Below are positions 19,271 through 28,512 of a stretch of 64,000 nt of DNA, piece by piece. Source of the stretch: Paraclostridium dentum. GTDB taxonomy: Bacteria > Bacillota > Clostridia > Peptostreptococcales > Peptostreptococcaceae. Under the pieces are notes generated by a model that was not told where the DNA came from, searched no databases, and saw only the letters and a list, made by a program, of their open reading frames with translations. Both the position numbers and the translations under genes were made by a program. The DNA lies in assembly GCF_012922555.1 (NCBI RefSeq), contig NZ_WIPK01000002.1:248001-312000 (forward strand), written 5' to 3'. Numbering within the stretch: position 1 is the first letter of the stretch; each line of letters starts with the position of its first letter.

Positions 19271-19864
19271 ATGAATATGTTAAGTCAGTTTTTGGTAACT
19301 GCAGTAGGAATAGCAGTTGCTATATCTGTTCATGAATTTGGACATGCATATGTAGCTCATCTTTTAGGAGATGATACTGCAAAAATGAGCGGAAGAATGA
19401 CGTTAGATCCATTAAAACATCTGGATCCATTAGGACTTATAATGCTTATAATTGCAAGATTTGGGTGGGCAAAGCCAGTTCCTGTAAATCCAAATAATTT
19501 TAAAAATTATAAGGTTGGGAATTTAATAGTTTCTTTAGCAGGGCCAGCATTTAACCTGTTGACTGCTATAATATTTGCAAACCTTATGAGATTTGCTAAT
19601 ATTGAAGCAATATTAATTATATTTAATGCTATAGTTTCGTATTGTATAGGATTTGCAGCATTTAACCTATTACCATTGCCACCACTTGATGGATGGGGAA
19701 TAATATCTACATTTATACCACTTAAATATTATGATGTTGCTTATAAGTATGAAAGTATGAGTACATTTATATTTATACTTTTAATATTAACTAACTTCCA
19801 TTTAATAATATTAAATCCTATAGTAAATGTATTATATAGTATAGTGGCTACATTTATAATTTAA
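19271..19864 (+). CDS. Site-2 protease family (M50) membrane protein
   Basis: 197 residues, about five membrane spans. Zinc motif HEFGH at 21-25 and the second-site 'NLLPLPPLDGWGI' (NPxPPxDG-like). Family proteases cleave within the membrane; this short form lacks a PDZ domain, like the Bacillus YwhC/YydH type. Its location just ahead of scpAB is conserved in Clostridia. RBS ATAGGAG precedes the ATG. Confidence 0.9.
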   Translation: MNMLSQFLVTAVGIAVAISVHEFGHAYVAHLLGDDTAKMSGRMTLDPLKHLDPLGLIMLIIARFGWAKPVPVNPNNFKNYKVGNLIVSLAGPAFNLLTAIIFANLMRFANIEAILIIFNAIVSYCIGFAAFNLLPLPPLDGWGIISTFIPLKYYDVAYKYESMSTFIFILLILTNFHLIILNPIVNVLYSIVATFII

Positions 19865-19897
19865 ATGGTAAATTTATACTAAAAACCGAGGTAATTT

Positions 19898-20623
19898 ATG
19901 AAATATAGTGTACAACTTAAGGTATATGAAGGACCTCTAGATCTTTTATATGATCTTATAGCAAAACATAAAATAGATATAAAGGATATATCTATAATAG
20001 AGATAACTAAACAATACTTAGCATACTTAGATATGCTTGAAGAATTTGATTTAGAAATAGCAAGTGAATTTATAATAATGGCATCGAAGCTTTTACAAAT
20101 AAAATCTAAATACTTACTATACAAGCAAAGAAATGATGAAGAAGAGGAAGATCCTAGACTTGAACTTATGGAAAAGCTTGTGGAGTATAAAAAGTTTAAA
20201 AATGCTACAGAAGATTTAAAAAGTAATGTTACTTACATAGAAGATGTATTTTATAGAAAGAAAGAAGAGGTAGTAGTTGAAGAAAATTTAGACTTAGAAA
20301 CAATATCTCTAGACTCTATAGTAAAAATACTTCCTCATATATTAAAAGTAAAAAAAGATGAATTAGAAGAAGTAAAAGATGAAAAGTTAAACAAGATTGT
20401 TAGAACTCGTATTATATCTGTAGAAGAAAAGATGCACTATGTTAGAGATATCATGAAAGAAAAAGAAAATATAAGGTTTACAAATCTTATAGATACATAT
20501 GAAAAAGATGAAATAATAGCAACTTTTTTATCGGTTTTAGAACTTATAAAAACAAATGAAATAATGGTTGTTCAAGACTTATTCTTTGAAGATATCTTAA
20601 TAAAGAGGAATATGGAGAGTTAA
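19898..20623 (+). CDS. scpA: Segregation and condensation protein A
   Basis: 241 residues, typical kleisin. N-terminal 'YEGPLDLLYDLIAKHKIDI' and 'ITKQYLAYLDMLEEFDLEIA' and a C-terminal winged-helix part. ScpA links the SMC ATPase heads and binds ScpB for chromosome segregation. It is separated from scpB by one base (TAA-T-ATG). Confidence 0.97.
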   Translation: MKYSVQLKVYEGPLDLLYDLIAKHKIDIKDISIIEITKQYLAYLDMLEEFDLEIASEFIIMASKLLQIKSKYLLYKQRNDEEEEDPRLELMEKLVEYKKFKNATEDLKSNVTYIEDVFYRKKEEVVVEENLDLETISLDSIVKILPHILKVKKDELEEVKDEKLNKIVRTRIISVEEKMHYVRDIMKEKENIRFTNLIDTYEKDEIIATFLSVLELIKTNEIMVVQDLFFEDILIKRNMES

Positions 20624-20624
20624 T

Positions 20625-21152
20625 ATGAGACGTGATGAAATAAAAAATATTATAGAAGCTATAATGTTTGCATATAGCGAACCTATAAGCATAAAGGATT
20701 TAAATAATGCTATAAACGAAGAACTTTCTTCTAAAGAAATTGAGATAATGTTAAACAGCTTAATTGAAGATTATAAAGAAAATAACAGGGGTATTCAAAT
20801 TATTAAATTACAAGATAAATATCAAATGTGTACAAATAAAGATTACGCAGAGTTTGTAAAAAATATATTAGAACCAAAAAGAAAGAAAACTTTAAGTCAA
20901 GCAACTTTAGAAACTTTAACAATTATCGCATATAAGCAACCTATAACAAAGGTTGAAATAGAAGAAATAAGAGGCGTTAAAAGTGATAAGGTCGTACAAA
21001 CACTTCTTGAAAATGACCTTATATATGAAGCGGGAAGACTAGATAAAATTGGTAAGCCTATAATTTATAAAACTACTAATGAGTTTTTAAAATTACTAAA
21101 TATAGAAAAGTTAGAGGATTTACCATCTATAGAAAAATATGAAAACGAATAA
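20625..21152 (+). CDS. scpB: Segregation and condensation protein B
   Basis: 175 residues with two winged-helix domains; diagnostic 'SQATLETLTIIAYKQPIT' and 'IRGVKSDKVVQTLLENDLI'. ScpB dimers bind the ScpA middle region in SMC-ScpAB. Coupled to scpA and followed by a terminator. Confidence 0.97.
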   Translation: MRRDEIKNIIEAIMFAYSEPISIKDLNNAINEELSSKEIEIMLNSLIEDYKENNRGIQIIKLQDKYQMCTNKDYAEFVKNILEPKRKKTLSQATLETLTIIAYKQPITKVEIEEIRGVKSDKVVQTLLENDLIYEAGRLDKIGKPIIYKTTNEFLKLLNIEKLEDLPSIEKYENE

Positions 21153-21160
21153 ATCTTAAA

Positions 21161-21206
21161 ATAGTAGATGAGATAAAATATTTATTTATCATCTACTATT
21201 TTTTTG
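21161..21206 (+). terminator. Terminator after scpAB
   Basis: 11-bp stem ATAGTAGATGA/TCATCTACTAT followed by a run of seven Ts. Its T-run abuts the next coding region. Confidence 0.85.
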
Positions 21207-21221
21207 CATACTTTTGAAAAA

Positions 21222-21899
21222 ATGGAAAATAATATAAATATGAACTATAAAGATTTAATGAGTATTTTATTTATTTCTATTGTAGTAGGAATACCAATTC
21301 TATTTTTTATTTTAAATAGTAGGATTCATGTAATCGTAACAGCTGATATAGATAATAAAAATACAGAGATAAGGGTATCACTTAGATACTTTTTTAATTT
21401 AATCAATATAACAAAAACAGTCTATCCTATAAGTAAACCGAAAGAAGAAAAGAAAAATAAAAAAAATAAGGAGAGTAAAAGTAAATCTAAAAAAGTTAAA
21501 TTACAAATGATTCAATTAGAAAATTTACTAGCTTTATATAGAATTGTTAGAAAGGTTCAAGTAAGCGAAGTATATTCTAATTTATCATATGGAAGTGAAA
21601 ATATAAATTTTACTTCTTTTATATATGTCTTAATAAATATTTTATATGGAAATGTAAGTAATTATTTTGATTCAGAAAAAATGTATTTAAAAGTAACACC
21701 CTGCTATACTCAAAACTTCATAAAGTATAAAGGTGTTTTACATATAAGACCTACCATGAAGGATATAGTAGTTTTAATTAAGGGAGTTTATAAAATATAT
21801 ATTGATATAAAAATATATAAAAAAGTAAAATATAATGAGGAGTGTGAAGTGGATGAGATCGGCAAGTTCAATAAAGAGTATAATGGATACAACTCTTGA
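21222..21899 (+). CDS. DUF2953 (YtfI-like) membrane-anchored protein
   Basis: One N-terminal membrane helix ('LMSILFISIVVGIPILFFIL'), a Lys-rich linker, then a DUF2953 region with 'VSEVYSNLSYGSENI'. No start has a good ribosome site; ATG 21222, 21240 and 21258 are all possible. The next gene is the YtfJ/GerW homologue overlapping its 3' end, the ytfI-ytfJ pair of Bacillus. Function unknown; a sporulation link is inferred from the pair. Confidence 0.75.
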   Translation: MENNINMNYKDLMSILFISIVVGIPILFFILNSRIHVIVTADIDNKNTEIRVSLRYFFNLINITKTVYPISKPKEEKKNKKNKESKSKSKKVKLQMIQLENLLALYRIVRKVQVSEVYSNLSYGSENINFTSFIYVLINILYGNVSNYFDSEKMYLKVTPCYTQNFIKYKGVLHIRPTMKDIVVLIKGVYKIYIDIKIYKKVKYNEECEVDEIGKFNKEYNGYNS

Positions 21900-22284
21900 T
21901 TCAATTAGGACAACTATTGACGCAAATACTATTATTGGAGATCCAATTAGAACAGAAACAACTGTAGTAGTTCCTATATCTAAAGTAACAATAGGATTTG
22001 GTATAGGTGGAGGAGAGTATTCAAGAGGGCAATGTGAAAAACAAGGTGAAAAAAAAGAAGTACAAAATACAGATGATTCAAACTTTGCAGGAGGAAGTGC
22101 AGGTGCGATATCACTTCAACCAGTAGCATTTGTAGTAGTTGAAAATGGAGAAACAAGACTTATGAGTTTAGATCATAATATAAATATGGTTGATAATATA
22201 TTAAGTGTTACACCTAAAATACTAGAAAAAATTCAAAAGCTAAAAAATAATGATTGTGAAAACAAGGATAATAAAGAATGTTAA
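21853..22284 (+). CDS. ytfJ: GerW family sporulation protein YtfJ
   Basis: The ATG at 21853 lies 9 nt after GAGGAG, giving 143 residues; it overlaps the DUF2953 gene by 47 nt in another frame. Family pattern: 'IMDTTLDSIRTTIDANTIIG', 'ISKVTIGFGIGGGEY', 'GAISLQPVAFVVVENGE' and C-terminal helix. In Bacillus YtfJ/GerW is made in the forespore and needed for normal germination. Supports a spore-forming host. Confidence 0.92.
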   Translation: MRSASSIKSIMDTTLDSIRTTIDANTIIGDPIRTETTVVVPISKVTIGFGIGGGEYSRGQCEKQGEKKEVQNTDDSNFAGGSAGAISLQPVAFVVVENGETRLMSLDHNINMVDNILSVTPKILEKIQKLKNNDCENKDNKEC

Positions 22285-22287
22285 AAT

Positions 22288-22343
22288 AAAGAATAAAAGC
22301 TATAGAAAAAGGTTAATTAATTTCTATAGCTTTTATTCTTTTA
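22288..22343 (+). terminator. Long terminator after ytfJ
   Basis: Perfect 21-bp stem (22288-22308 with 22321-22341) with a 12-nt loop and T-rich end. Confidence 0.85.
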
Positions 22344-22396
22344 AAAATATTTTACAATTTAATCATTTGTTACTTAAAAAATTAGAAAAACAATAG

Positions 22397-22444
22397 TATA
22401 ATACATATAAGGCAAGTTAATTTTTAGGGTTAAATTAAACTGGC
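22397..22444 (+). promoter_or_regulatory. -10 element and imperfect dyad ahead of the MarR gene
   Basis: TATAAT at 22397-22402 lacks a clear -35. Just downstream, arms 22411-22423 (GGCAAGTTAATTT) and 22432-22444 (AAATTAAACTGGC) form an imperfect 13-bp dyad over the likely transcription start, a plausible autoregulatory MarR operator. Confidence 0.45.
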
Positions 22445-22474
22445 AGGGTTTTAAACTATAGGAGAGGTGAGCAT

Positions 22475-22915
22475 ATGGAAAATAAAGAAATATCAAAATT
22501 ATTGATACATAGTATGAATAATTATCAAAATTTGATTAAAGCAACAAATACTGATAGATACAAAAAAGGGAAAGTACTAACAAAGAAACAATTTTTTACT
22601 TTAGTTGAAATTCAAAAGCGTGAAAAAATAGAGTTAAAGAATTTAAGTAAAGAGTTATATGTTTCAACATCTAGCTTATGTATACTTTTAAACAAGCTAG
22701 TAGAGTTAGGATATGTTTATAGAGAAGAGGATTCTAAAGATAGAAGAAACACTTTCTACGGTATAACAGAAGAAGGTGAAGTTGTAGTTAATACAGAAAT
22801 AGAAAAGTTTATGCAGATAGTAAATGATAAAATAGATAAGTTAGATTTGCAAAAGAAAAAAGAACTTGAAGAAAGTTTACAAAAAACTATTAATATAATG
22901 AAAGAAATAATATAG
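22475..22915 (+). CDS. MarR family transcriptional regulator
   Basis: 146 residues with MarR winged helix: 'FFTLVEIQKREKIELKNLSK', 'VSTSSLCILLNKLVELGYVY', wing 'REEDSKDRRNTFYGITEEGE', and a C-terminal dimer helix. Strong RBS AGGAGAGGTG. An imperfect dyad lies at its own promoter. pepA follows 78 nt later without a terminator, so cotranscription is possible. Ligand unknown. Confidence 0.88.
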   Translation: MENKEISKLLIHSMNNYQNLIKATNTDRYKKGKVLTKKQFFTLVEIQKREKIELKNLSKELYVSTSSLCILLNKLVELGYVYREEDSKDRRNTFYGITEEGEVVVNTEIEKFMQIVNDKIDKLDLQKKKELEESLQKTINIMKEII

Positions 22916-22993
22916 CCTATGTAGAATAAATTTATAGTGTAGATATTTATAAAGTGGGTAAGTATCTATTATAAATTTATTTGGAGGTATATT

Positions 22994-24427
22994 ATGAGTA
23001 TAAAGATTGCGAATGAAAAAAAATTGATACAAGAAAATGATTTAAGTATATTTTTTATAGGCAGAAATAAAAGAGTTGTATTTAAAGAAAAGGCTTTAGA
23101 AGCTTTAAAAGAAGAGTTTGAGACTACTTGTTGTAATATAGAATTAAATAAAGTATATACAGAAGATAAATTTTTAAACGTAATGTTTGTTGGATTAGGA
23201 AATGATGAAAACTTATCTATGGATGAAATAAGAAACATTGGTGGAGACATATCAAGAAAATTGAAAAAAATGAAATCTAAAAAGGTAAGTTTTTTAAATA
23301 TAGAAGAGTACTTAAATAAAGATCATGTAAAAGCTTTAGTAGAAGGTCTTGAATTAGGGGCATATGATTTTACTAAGTATATTACAAGTAATGAAACTAA
23401 TGAAGAAATAGAAATAAATTTAGGCTTAAATGAAAGCTTCATAGATAGTATAAATGAAGGTGAATTACTTGCACAAATGACATTAGTATCAAGAAGCCTA
23501 GTGAATGAACCAGCAAATGTTATATACCCAGCAACTCTAGGTTATGAAGTTGTAGAATTAGGTAAAACGTTTGGCTTTGAAACAGAGGTATATGGTAAGC
23601 AAGAAATTGAAAATTTAGGAATGGATGCATTTTTATCAGTAGCTAAAGGTTCTGATAAAGAGCCTAAACTTATAGTTATGAGATACTTTGGAGATAAAAA
23701 TAGTGAAGATGTATTAGGTTTAGTTGGAAAAGGATTGACATACGATTCAGGTGGATACTCTATAAAACCTACTAACTCTATGGTTGATATGAAAACAGAC
23801 ATGGGTGGAGCAGGAGCTGTAATTGGAGCTATGTGTGGTATTGCAAAAGCTAAACTTAATAAAAATGTTATAGCTGTAGTAGCTGCTTGTGAGAATTTAA
23901 TTTCTGGAAATGCATATAAGCCAGGAGATATAATAAATTCAATGGGCAAAAAGACAATAGAAATTTTAAATACAGATGCAGAAGGCAGATTAACTTTAAT
24001 AGATGCTGTTTATTATGCTATAAATAAAGAAAAAGCTAATAAAGTTGTAGACATAGCTACATTAACAGGAGCCGCTGTAGTAGCCCTTGGAGATGTTGCA
24101 ACACCTGTATTAACTAATAATGAAGAGTTCTATACTTTATTAGATGAAGCAGCAAAAACATCAGGTGAAAAAATCTGGAGAATGCCAGTATTTGATGAAT
24201 ATAAAAAAGTTTTAAAAGGTAAGCAAGCTGATTTAAACAATAGTCCTGGTAGAGATGGTGGTTGTATAACTGCTGGATTATTTATAGGTGAATTTGTAGG
24301 AGATACTCCTTGGATTCATATGGATATAGCAGGAACTAGTGTTAGTTCTAAAGACAGTGGATATAAATCTAAAGGAGCTACAGGAGAAGGAGCAAGAACT
24401 TTATATAATTTAACAAAATTAATTTAA
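22994..24427 (+). CDS. pepA: Leucyl aminopeptidase (M17)
   Basis: 477 residues, two domains. The C-terminal catalytic domain carries 'GKGLTYDSGGYSIKP', 'MKTDMGGAGAV' and the signature 'NTDAEGRLTL' (about 325-334), the two-metal site of M17 peptidases. It releases N-terminal residues from peptides in the cytoplasm. RBS TTGGAGGTATATT. A clear terminator follows. Confidence 0.95.
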   Translation: MSIKIANEKKLIQENDLSIFFIGRNKRVVFKEKALEALKEEFETTCCNIELNKVYTEDKFLNVMFVGLGNDENLSMDEIRNIGGDISRKLKKMKSKKVSFLNIEEYLNKDHVKALVEGLELGAYDFTKYITSNETNEEIEINLGLNESFIDSINEGELLAQMTLVSRSLVNEPANVIYPATLGYEVVELGKTFGFETEVYGKQEIENLGMDAFLSVAKGSDKEPKLIVMRYFGDKNSEDVLGLVGKGLTYDSGGYSIKPTNSMVDMKTDMGGAGAVIGAMCGIAKAKLNKNVIAVVAACENLISGNAYKPGDIINSMGKKTIEILNTDAEGRLTLIDAVYYAINKEKANKVVDIATLTGAAVVALGDVATPVLTNNEEFYTLLDEAAKTSGEKIWRMPVFDEYKKVLKGKQADLNNSPGRDGGCITAGLFIGEFVGDTPWIHMDIAGTSVSSKDSGYKSKGATGEGARTLYNLTKLI

Positions 24428-24523
24428 AAGATTTCTTAAGTTAGTACAATCTAGGTAAATTGTGGTATAATTAAATTAACCTAAGATTTTAAATTTTCTT
24501 CTTACATACTAAAGTATATATTT

Positions 24524-24550
24524 ACTCGCCTAGTGGCGAGTTTTTTTTTG
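24524..24550 (+). terminator. Terminator after pepA
   Basis: ACTCGCC-TAGT-GGCGAGT hairpin followed by nine Ts. Confidence 0.9.
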
Positions 24551-24666
24551 TAAAATATAACAAGTAAGTTTTTTTGTTTATTAATCTGAAAATTAAGAAA
24601 AAAGATAGTTTATATGTGATATAATTAATATATATATAAATATTTTAAATTCAGTGGGGTGAATTT

Positions 24667-25305
24667 ATGGGGGATAAAGAAAAGAGTTTTACAGATGAAA
24701 ATTTTATTATTTACACTGGTATGGTAAAGTATATAAGAAATTTAAAGATGCTTGAAATTCATAAAAGAGATATAAGTCAAAAGGTTTATAATTTGTATAT
24801 AAACTTAAGTAATAAAAATACTAGCTTAGGGAAATATATAGTTAACCCTAGGGAGTTTTGTGATACTATATGCAAAGATTATATAATAAATACACCTGTT
24901 TATGCTGTGTACTTAGAGACTATCAAAAAACTTTCATTAGTAATAGCAATAATGGCATTGTTTTGCGACTTGATCTTAGACAAACCATTAGTTAGCAAAT
25001 ATTTTGTATATATATTAATTGGTGCTTTTTTTATTTCAATACTATTAACATATCTAAAGCTTTATAGATCAGAAAAGTATGGTTTAGAAGAAGAACCACT
25101 TAAATATAAAGTTTTATATAATATTAGTGCATTGATTTTAATAATTCCAATTTTTATATGGAAAAACAAAATCTTAGAAAATGGGAAAATTAGTATGATT
25201 TTTATAGGATTAATTTTCATAGGAATGTTTTTTATAAGTTCTTATATAGTTAAAAAAAATAAAAAGAATATAGATAAAAAAATAAGTTATAAGAGTACTA
25301 TTTAA
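24667..25305 (+). CDS. Membrane protein, unknown function
   Basis: 212 residues. A soluble N-terminal part (about 1-85), then four hydrophobic helices (about 88-107, 112-132, 150-168, 177-197) and a Lys-rich tail. RBS GGGGTGAATTT. I recognise no family. It converges on the YwaF-like gene, with the two stop codons inside one shared hairpin. Confidence 0.65.
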   Translation: MGDKEKSFTDENFIIYTGMVKYIRNLKMLEIHKRDISQKVYNLYINLSNKNTSLGKYIVNPREFCDTICKDYIINTPVYAVYLETIKKLSLVIAIMALFCDLILDKPLVSKYFVYILIGAFFISILLTYLKLYRSEKYGLEEEPLKYKVLYNISALILIIPIFIWKNKILENGKISMIFIGLIFIGMFFISSYIVKKNKKNIDKKISYKSTI

Positions 25306-25325
25306 TACTCTTATAACTTATTTTT
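25281..25325. terminator. Bidirectional terminator between convergent membrane genes
   Basis: Perfect 16-bp stem (25281-25296 with 25305-25320), 8-nt loop; both genes end inside it. Confidence 0.85.
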
Positions 25326-25982
25326 TCGTTTAAATTTAAAATCAATACTATTGTTATCTTTAATTAATGTAGGTAAATAAATTAAAGATGTAATAAATGT
25401 GAACAATAATATGCTATAAAAATTAGCATTTGAAAAACTATAATCATAATGAGCATTAGTGAATTGATTTAATAAAAAAGTAAATAAGAAAAATAAAGAA
25501 CATGCTTTTATATTATCTACTATACATCTAGAATTTACATAAAACTTTCTGACTCCAACTAAATAAACTAAAGAATATAAAAGTAATAATCTAGATGCTA
25601 TATAAAAGAAATAAAGAATATGTGGAAACTCAAAATATAAATCTTTAAAAAATATTAAGTCGCCTATAGAACAAACTATACTCCATGAGAAAAATACATT
25701 AAATAAATGATACTTTTTAAAAAATAAAATAGCTATACACAAATATATTGTTATGCTTGTTATGTTTATTGGAAGTGTGTACAAAACATTATAACTTCCT
25801 AAAGAAATTAAACATATTTGTTCTAATATAATTATGAATACAAATGATAGGCATATAATTTTTTCTACTAAATAGCTGTATGGAAGTAAGTTTTTGGTTA
25901 GCTTAGGCAATAAGAATAAGAATATAGCTACAAAAAGTAGAATTATTAAATGTTCATTAGAAAAAACAAAATTAGAATTCAT
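25311..25982 (-). CDS. YwaF/TMEM164-like (TIGR02206-type) membrane protein
   Basis: 223 residues with six to seven membrane helices. The run 'LPINITSITIYLCIAILFFK' followed by 'FFSWSIVCSIGDLIFF' fits the YwaF-like family, which lacks an assigned activity in bacteria. Preceded on its strand by GGGGGGAGTT. The family call is moderate. Confidence 0.6.
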   Translation of the reverse strand: MNSNFVFSNEHLIILLFVAIFLFLLPKLTKNLLPYSYLVEKIICLSFVFIIILEQICLISLGSYNVLYTLPINITSITIYLCIAILFFKKYHLFNVFFSWSIVCSIGDLIFFKDLYFEFPHILYFFYIASRLLLLYSLVYLVGVRKFYVNSRCIVDNIKACSLFFLFTFLLNQFTNAHYDYSFSNANFYSILLFTFITSLIYLPTLIKDNNSIDFKFKRKNKL

Positions 25983-26188
25983 AAACTCCCCCCTAACTAT
26001 TTATAAGCAAGTTTAAATATGTAATCATGTCCTTTTATACATTATATTCCAAAGTAGTAGTTATGATATATAGTTTTTAAAAATTTATATAAATATTTAA
26101 TTGTAACAAAATAAAAATTAGATAATAAATTAATATTATAGCAGTTAAAAATTAGACATTTAAAAAATCATCCAAAGGAAGTGGTCTT

Positions 26189-27145
26189 TTGAAAAGAATA
26201 AGCATACAACCATGTGCTGATTGCGGAAGCAAATATTGTCCGTGTCATTTAGCATATTCAGGAGATTGTATTCAATGTAGTTTAATACAAGGCAGTAAAA
26301 CTTGTGATTGTATTTGGCAGGGGGTTTGTGTATACAATGAATTGCAACATAATCGAAATGTAGCTTGCAATGAAAAGCAAGATGTTTTGTGTGATGTTGT
26401 AACAAAAAAGGAATTAAAAGAGGATATATACTTACTAGAGATAAGAACGCCTAAAATTTTATTAGAAGAACTATTAAATCCTGGTTCTTATATATTATTA
26501 AGATGCAAAGACCAAATTGACTCAAGATACAATGTACCTATATCTGTTATGGATATAGATGTTGAAAATGAAATTTTAAAAGTAATAATTAAAGAGGTTG
26601 GACATAAGACTAAATCGTTATTAAGTTTTGATAAAGTATGGGTAAGAGGTCCATACTTAAATGGGGTATTAGGACTTAAGGAGTTTAAACTTACAACAAA
26701 TAGTAATGTAGCGGTAATATTAAGTGGGTTATCTCAAGTAAATGCACCTAAAATAATTAAGTATATCTTAAAAAATAATAATCATGTAGAAGTATTTGTA
26801 GACACTAGAAGAACTATTTTAGATGAAGTTATAGATAAAATAAAAGAGTTAAATGTCAATATCCACTTCATAAATATAAAAGAAGATGAAGAGCTAATTA
26901 AAGACTATATAAGAAGAAATAATGTAGAACTTGTATATAGCGGCGGATTTAATTCTTTTAATAAGGAAATCATGAAACTGGTTGATAGTGTTGACGAAAA
27001 TATTAGATTCTCAATAGCAAATAATAATTTAATTGTATGTGGAGAAGGGATATGTGGAGGATGTACGGTTGTAATTAATGGTAAGAGAACGAAATCTTGT
27101 AAAGCTCAAATTAATGGAAGAGAGTATCTAAAAAGTTTAAAATAA
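26189..27145 (+). CDS. PyrK-like electron-transfer subunit with Cys-rich N-terminus
   Basis: 318 residues, TTG start supported by AAAGGAAG at 26174-26181. The first ~45 residues carry many cysteines ('CADCGSKYCPCH', 'CIQCSLI', 'CDCIWQGVC'), then a ferredoxin-reductase-like FAD domain ('SRYNVPISVMD'), an NAD-binding part, and a C-terminal 2Fe-2S site 'CGEGICGGCTV' as in PyrK. No PyrD is adjacent; the partner appears to be the FAD oxidoreductase 30 nt downstream, so this pair likely forms a NAD(P)H oxidoreductase of unknown substrate. Confidence 0.8.
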   Translation: MKRISIQPCADCGSKYCPCHLAYSGDCIQCSLIQGSKTCDCIWQGVCVYNELQHNRNVACNEKQDVLCDVVTKKELKEDIYLLEIRTPKILLEELLNPGSYILLRCKDQIDSRYNVPISVMDIDVENEILKVIIKEVGHKTKSLLSFDKVWVRGPYLNGVLGLKEFKLTTNSNVAVILSGLSQVNAPKIIKYILKNNNHVEVFVDTRRTILDEVIDKIKELNVNIHFINIKEDEELIKDYIRRNNVELVYSGGFNSFNKEIMKLVDSVDENIRFSIANNNLIVCGEGICGGCTVVINGKRTKSCKAQINGREYLKSLK

Positions 27146-27175
27146 ATTTGTTTTAGGTTTAAGGGGGAATTTAAA

Positions 27176-28459
27176 GTGGCAAAAGTAGTAGTTATAGGCG
27201 GCGGATGGGCTGGTTGTGCAGCTGCAATATCTGCAAGGAAAGCAGGAGCAGAGGTTACTATTTTAGAAAGAACAGATCTTTTACTAGGGCTTGGGAATGT
27301 TGGAGGAATAATGAGAAACAATGGAAGATATACTGCAACAGAAGAAGCTATAGCCTTAGGAGCAAGTGAACTATTTGAATTAACAGATAAGTATAGTACA
27401 CACAAAGACATGGATTTTCCAGGGCACAAACATTCAACTATATATAATGTAACAGAAATTGAAAAACCTGTAAGAGAAAAAATATTAAGTATGGGTATAG
27501 AAGTAAGATTTTTCTCTAGAGTTATAGATGTAAAATTAAATGGCAAGAAAATAAAAGCTGTTGTTTTAGAAGATGGGGAGATTATAAATGGAGACTCATT
27601 TGTAGAAACAACAGGATCTTCAGGACCTATGGGAAATTGCACTAAGTATGGTAATGGATGTGCTATGTGTGTTTTAAGATGTCCTTCGTTTGGAGGAAGA
27701 GTTAGTATAACTAGCAAGTGTGGAATAGAAGATATGTATGGAAGAAGAAACACAGGGGAGTTAGGGGCTTTTAGTGGTTCTATGAAGCTATTAAAAGAAA
27801 GTTTAAGTGAAGAAATTCAAAAAGATTTAAATGAAAAAGGTTGTGCTGTAATACCTTTACCAGAAGAACTTATAAATACAGAAAAACTTGATATAAAAGT
27901 TTGTCAACAGTACTCACTACCTGAGTTTGCTAAGAATTTAATTTTAATAGATACAGGTCATGCAAAATTAATGGCACCGTTCTACCCACTTGAAAAATTA
28001 AGAAAAATTCCAGGATTTGAAGGAGCTATAATAGTAGATCCATACTCAGGAGGAAAGGGAAATTCAGTAAGATATTTTTCAGTTGCTCCAAGAGATAACT
28101 ATATGAGAGTAACAGGACTTGAAAACTTATTTGTAGGTGGAGAAAAAAGTGGATTCTTTGTAGGTCATACAGAAGCTATATGTACTGGATCTTTAGCTGG
28201 GCATAATGCAGCTAGAAATGCTATAGGTATGTATTTACTTCAATTACCAACTAATATTGCAATTGGAGACTTTATATCTTATGCTAACCAAGAATTAAAA
28301 GAAGAACATGCGGATAGGTTAAAATTTACTTTTGCAGGAAGTATTTACTTTAATAGAATGAAGGATTTAGGTTTTTATACAATAGATAAAAAAGAAATAG
28401 AAACTAGAGTTAAAAAGGCAGGATTAGAAGGGGTTTTTAATAAAAAAATAATAAAATAA
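27176..28459 (+). CDS. FAD-dependent oxidoreductase
   Basis: 427 residues, GTG start with GGGGGAA upstream. N-terminal Rossmann 'VVIGGGWAGCAAAISARKAG', a central part with 'CAMCVLRCPSFGG' and C-terminal FAD-binding 'GLENLFVGGEKSGFFVGHTEAI', resembling the MnmG/GidA and FAD_binding_2 fold. Likely works with the PyrK-like gene upstream. Its last ~165 codons are repeated as a pseudogene at 60495-61055, so this gene's tail is the boundary of the accessory island. Confidence 0.85.
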   Translation: MAKVVVIGGGWAGCAAAISARKAGAEVTILERTDLLLGLGNVGGIMRNNGRYTATEEAIALGASELFELTDKYSTHKDMDFPGHKHSTIYNVTEIEKPVREKILSMGIEVRFFSRVIDVKLNGKKIKAVVLEDGEIINGDSFVETTGSSGPMGNCTKYGNGCAMCVLRCPSFGGRVSITSKCGIEDMYGRRNTGELGAFSGSMKLLKESLSEEIQKDLNEKGCAVIPLPEELINTEKLDIKVCQQYSLPEFAKNLILIDTGHAKLMAPFYPLEKLRKIPGFEGAIIVDPYSGGKGNSVRYFSVAPRDNYMRVTGLENLFVGGEKSGFFVGHTEAICTGSLAGHNAARNAIGMYLLQLPTNIAIGDFISYANQELKEEHADRLKFTFAGSIYFNRMKDLGFYTIDKKEIETRVKKAGLEGVFNKKIIK

Positions 28460-28496
28460 ATAAAAGGAGATAACTTTGGTTATCTCCTTTTATTTA
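28460..28496 (+). terminator. Terminator of the FAD oxidoreductase gene
   Basis: 15-bp stem ATAAAAGGAGATAAC/GTTATCTCCTTTTAT, TTTG loop. The same hairpin recurs near 61001-61031 and, degenerate, near 63088-63117. Confidence 0.85.
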
Positions 28497-28512
28497 TGAT
28501 AAAGGATGAAGC

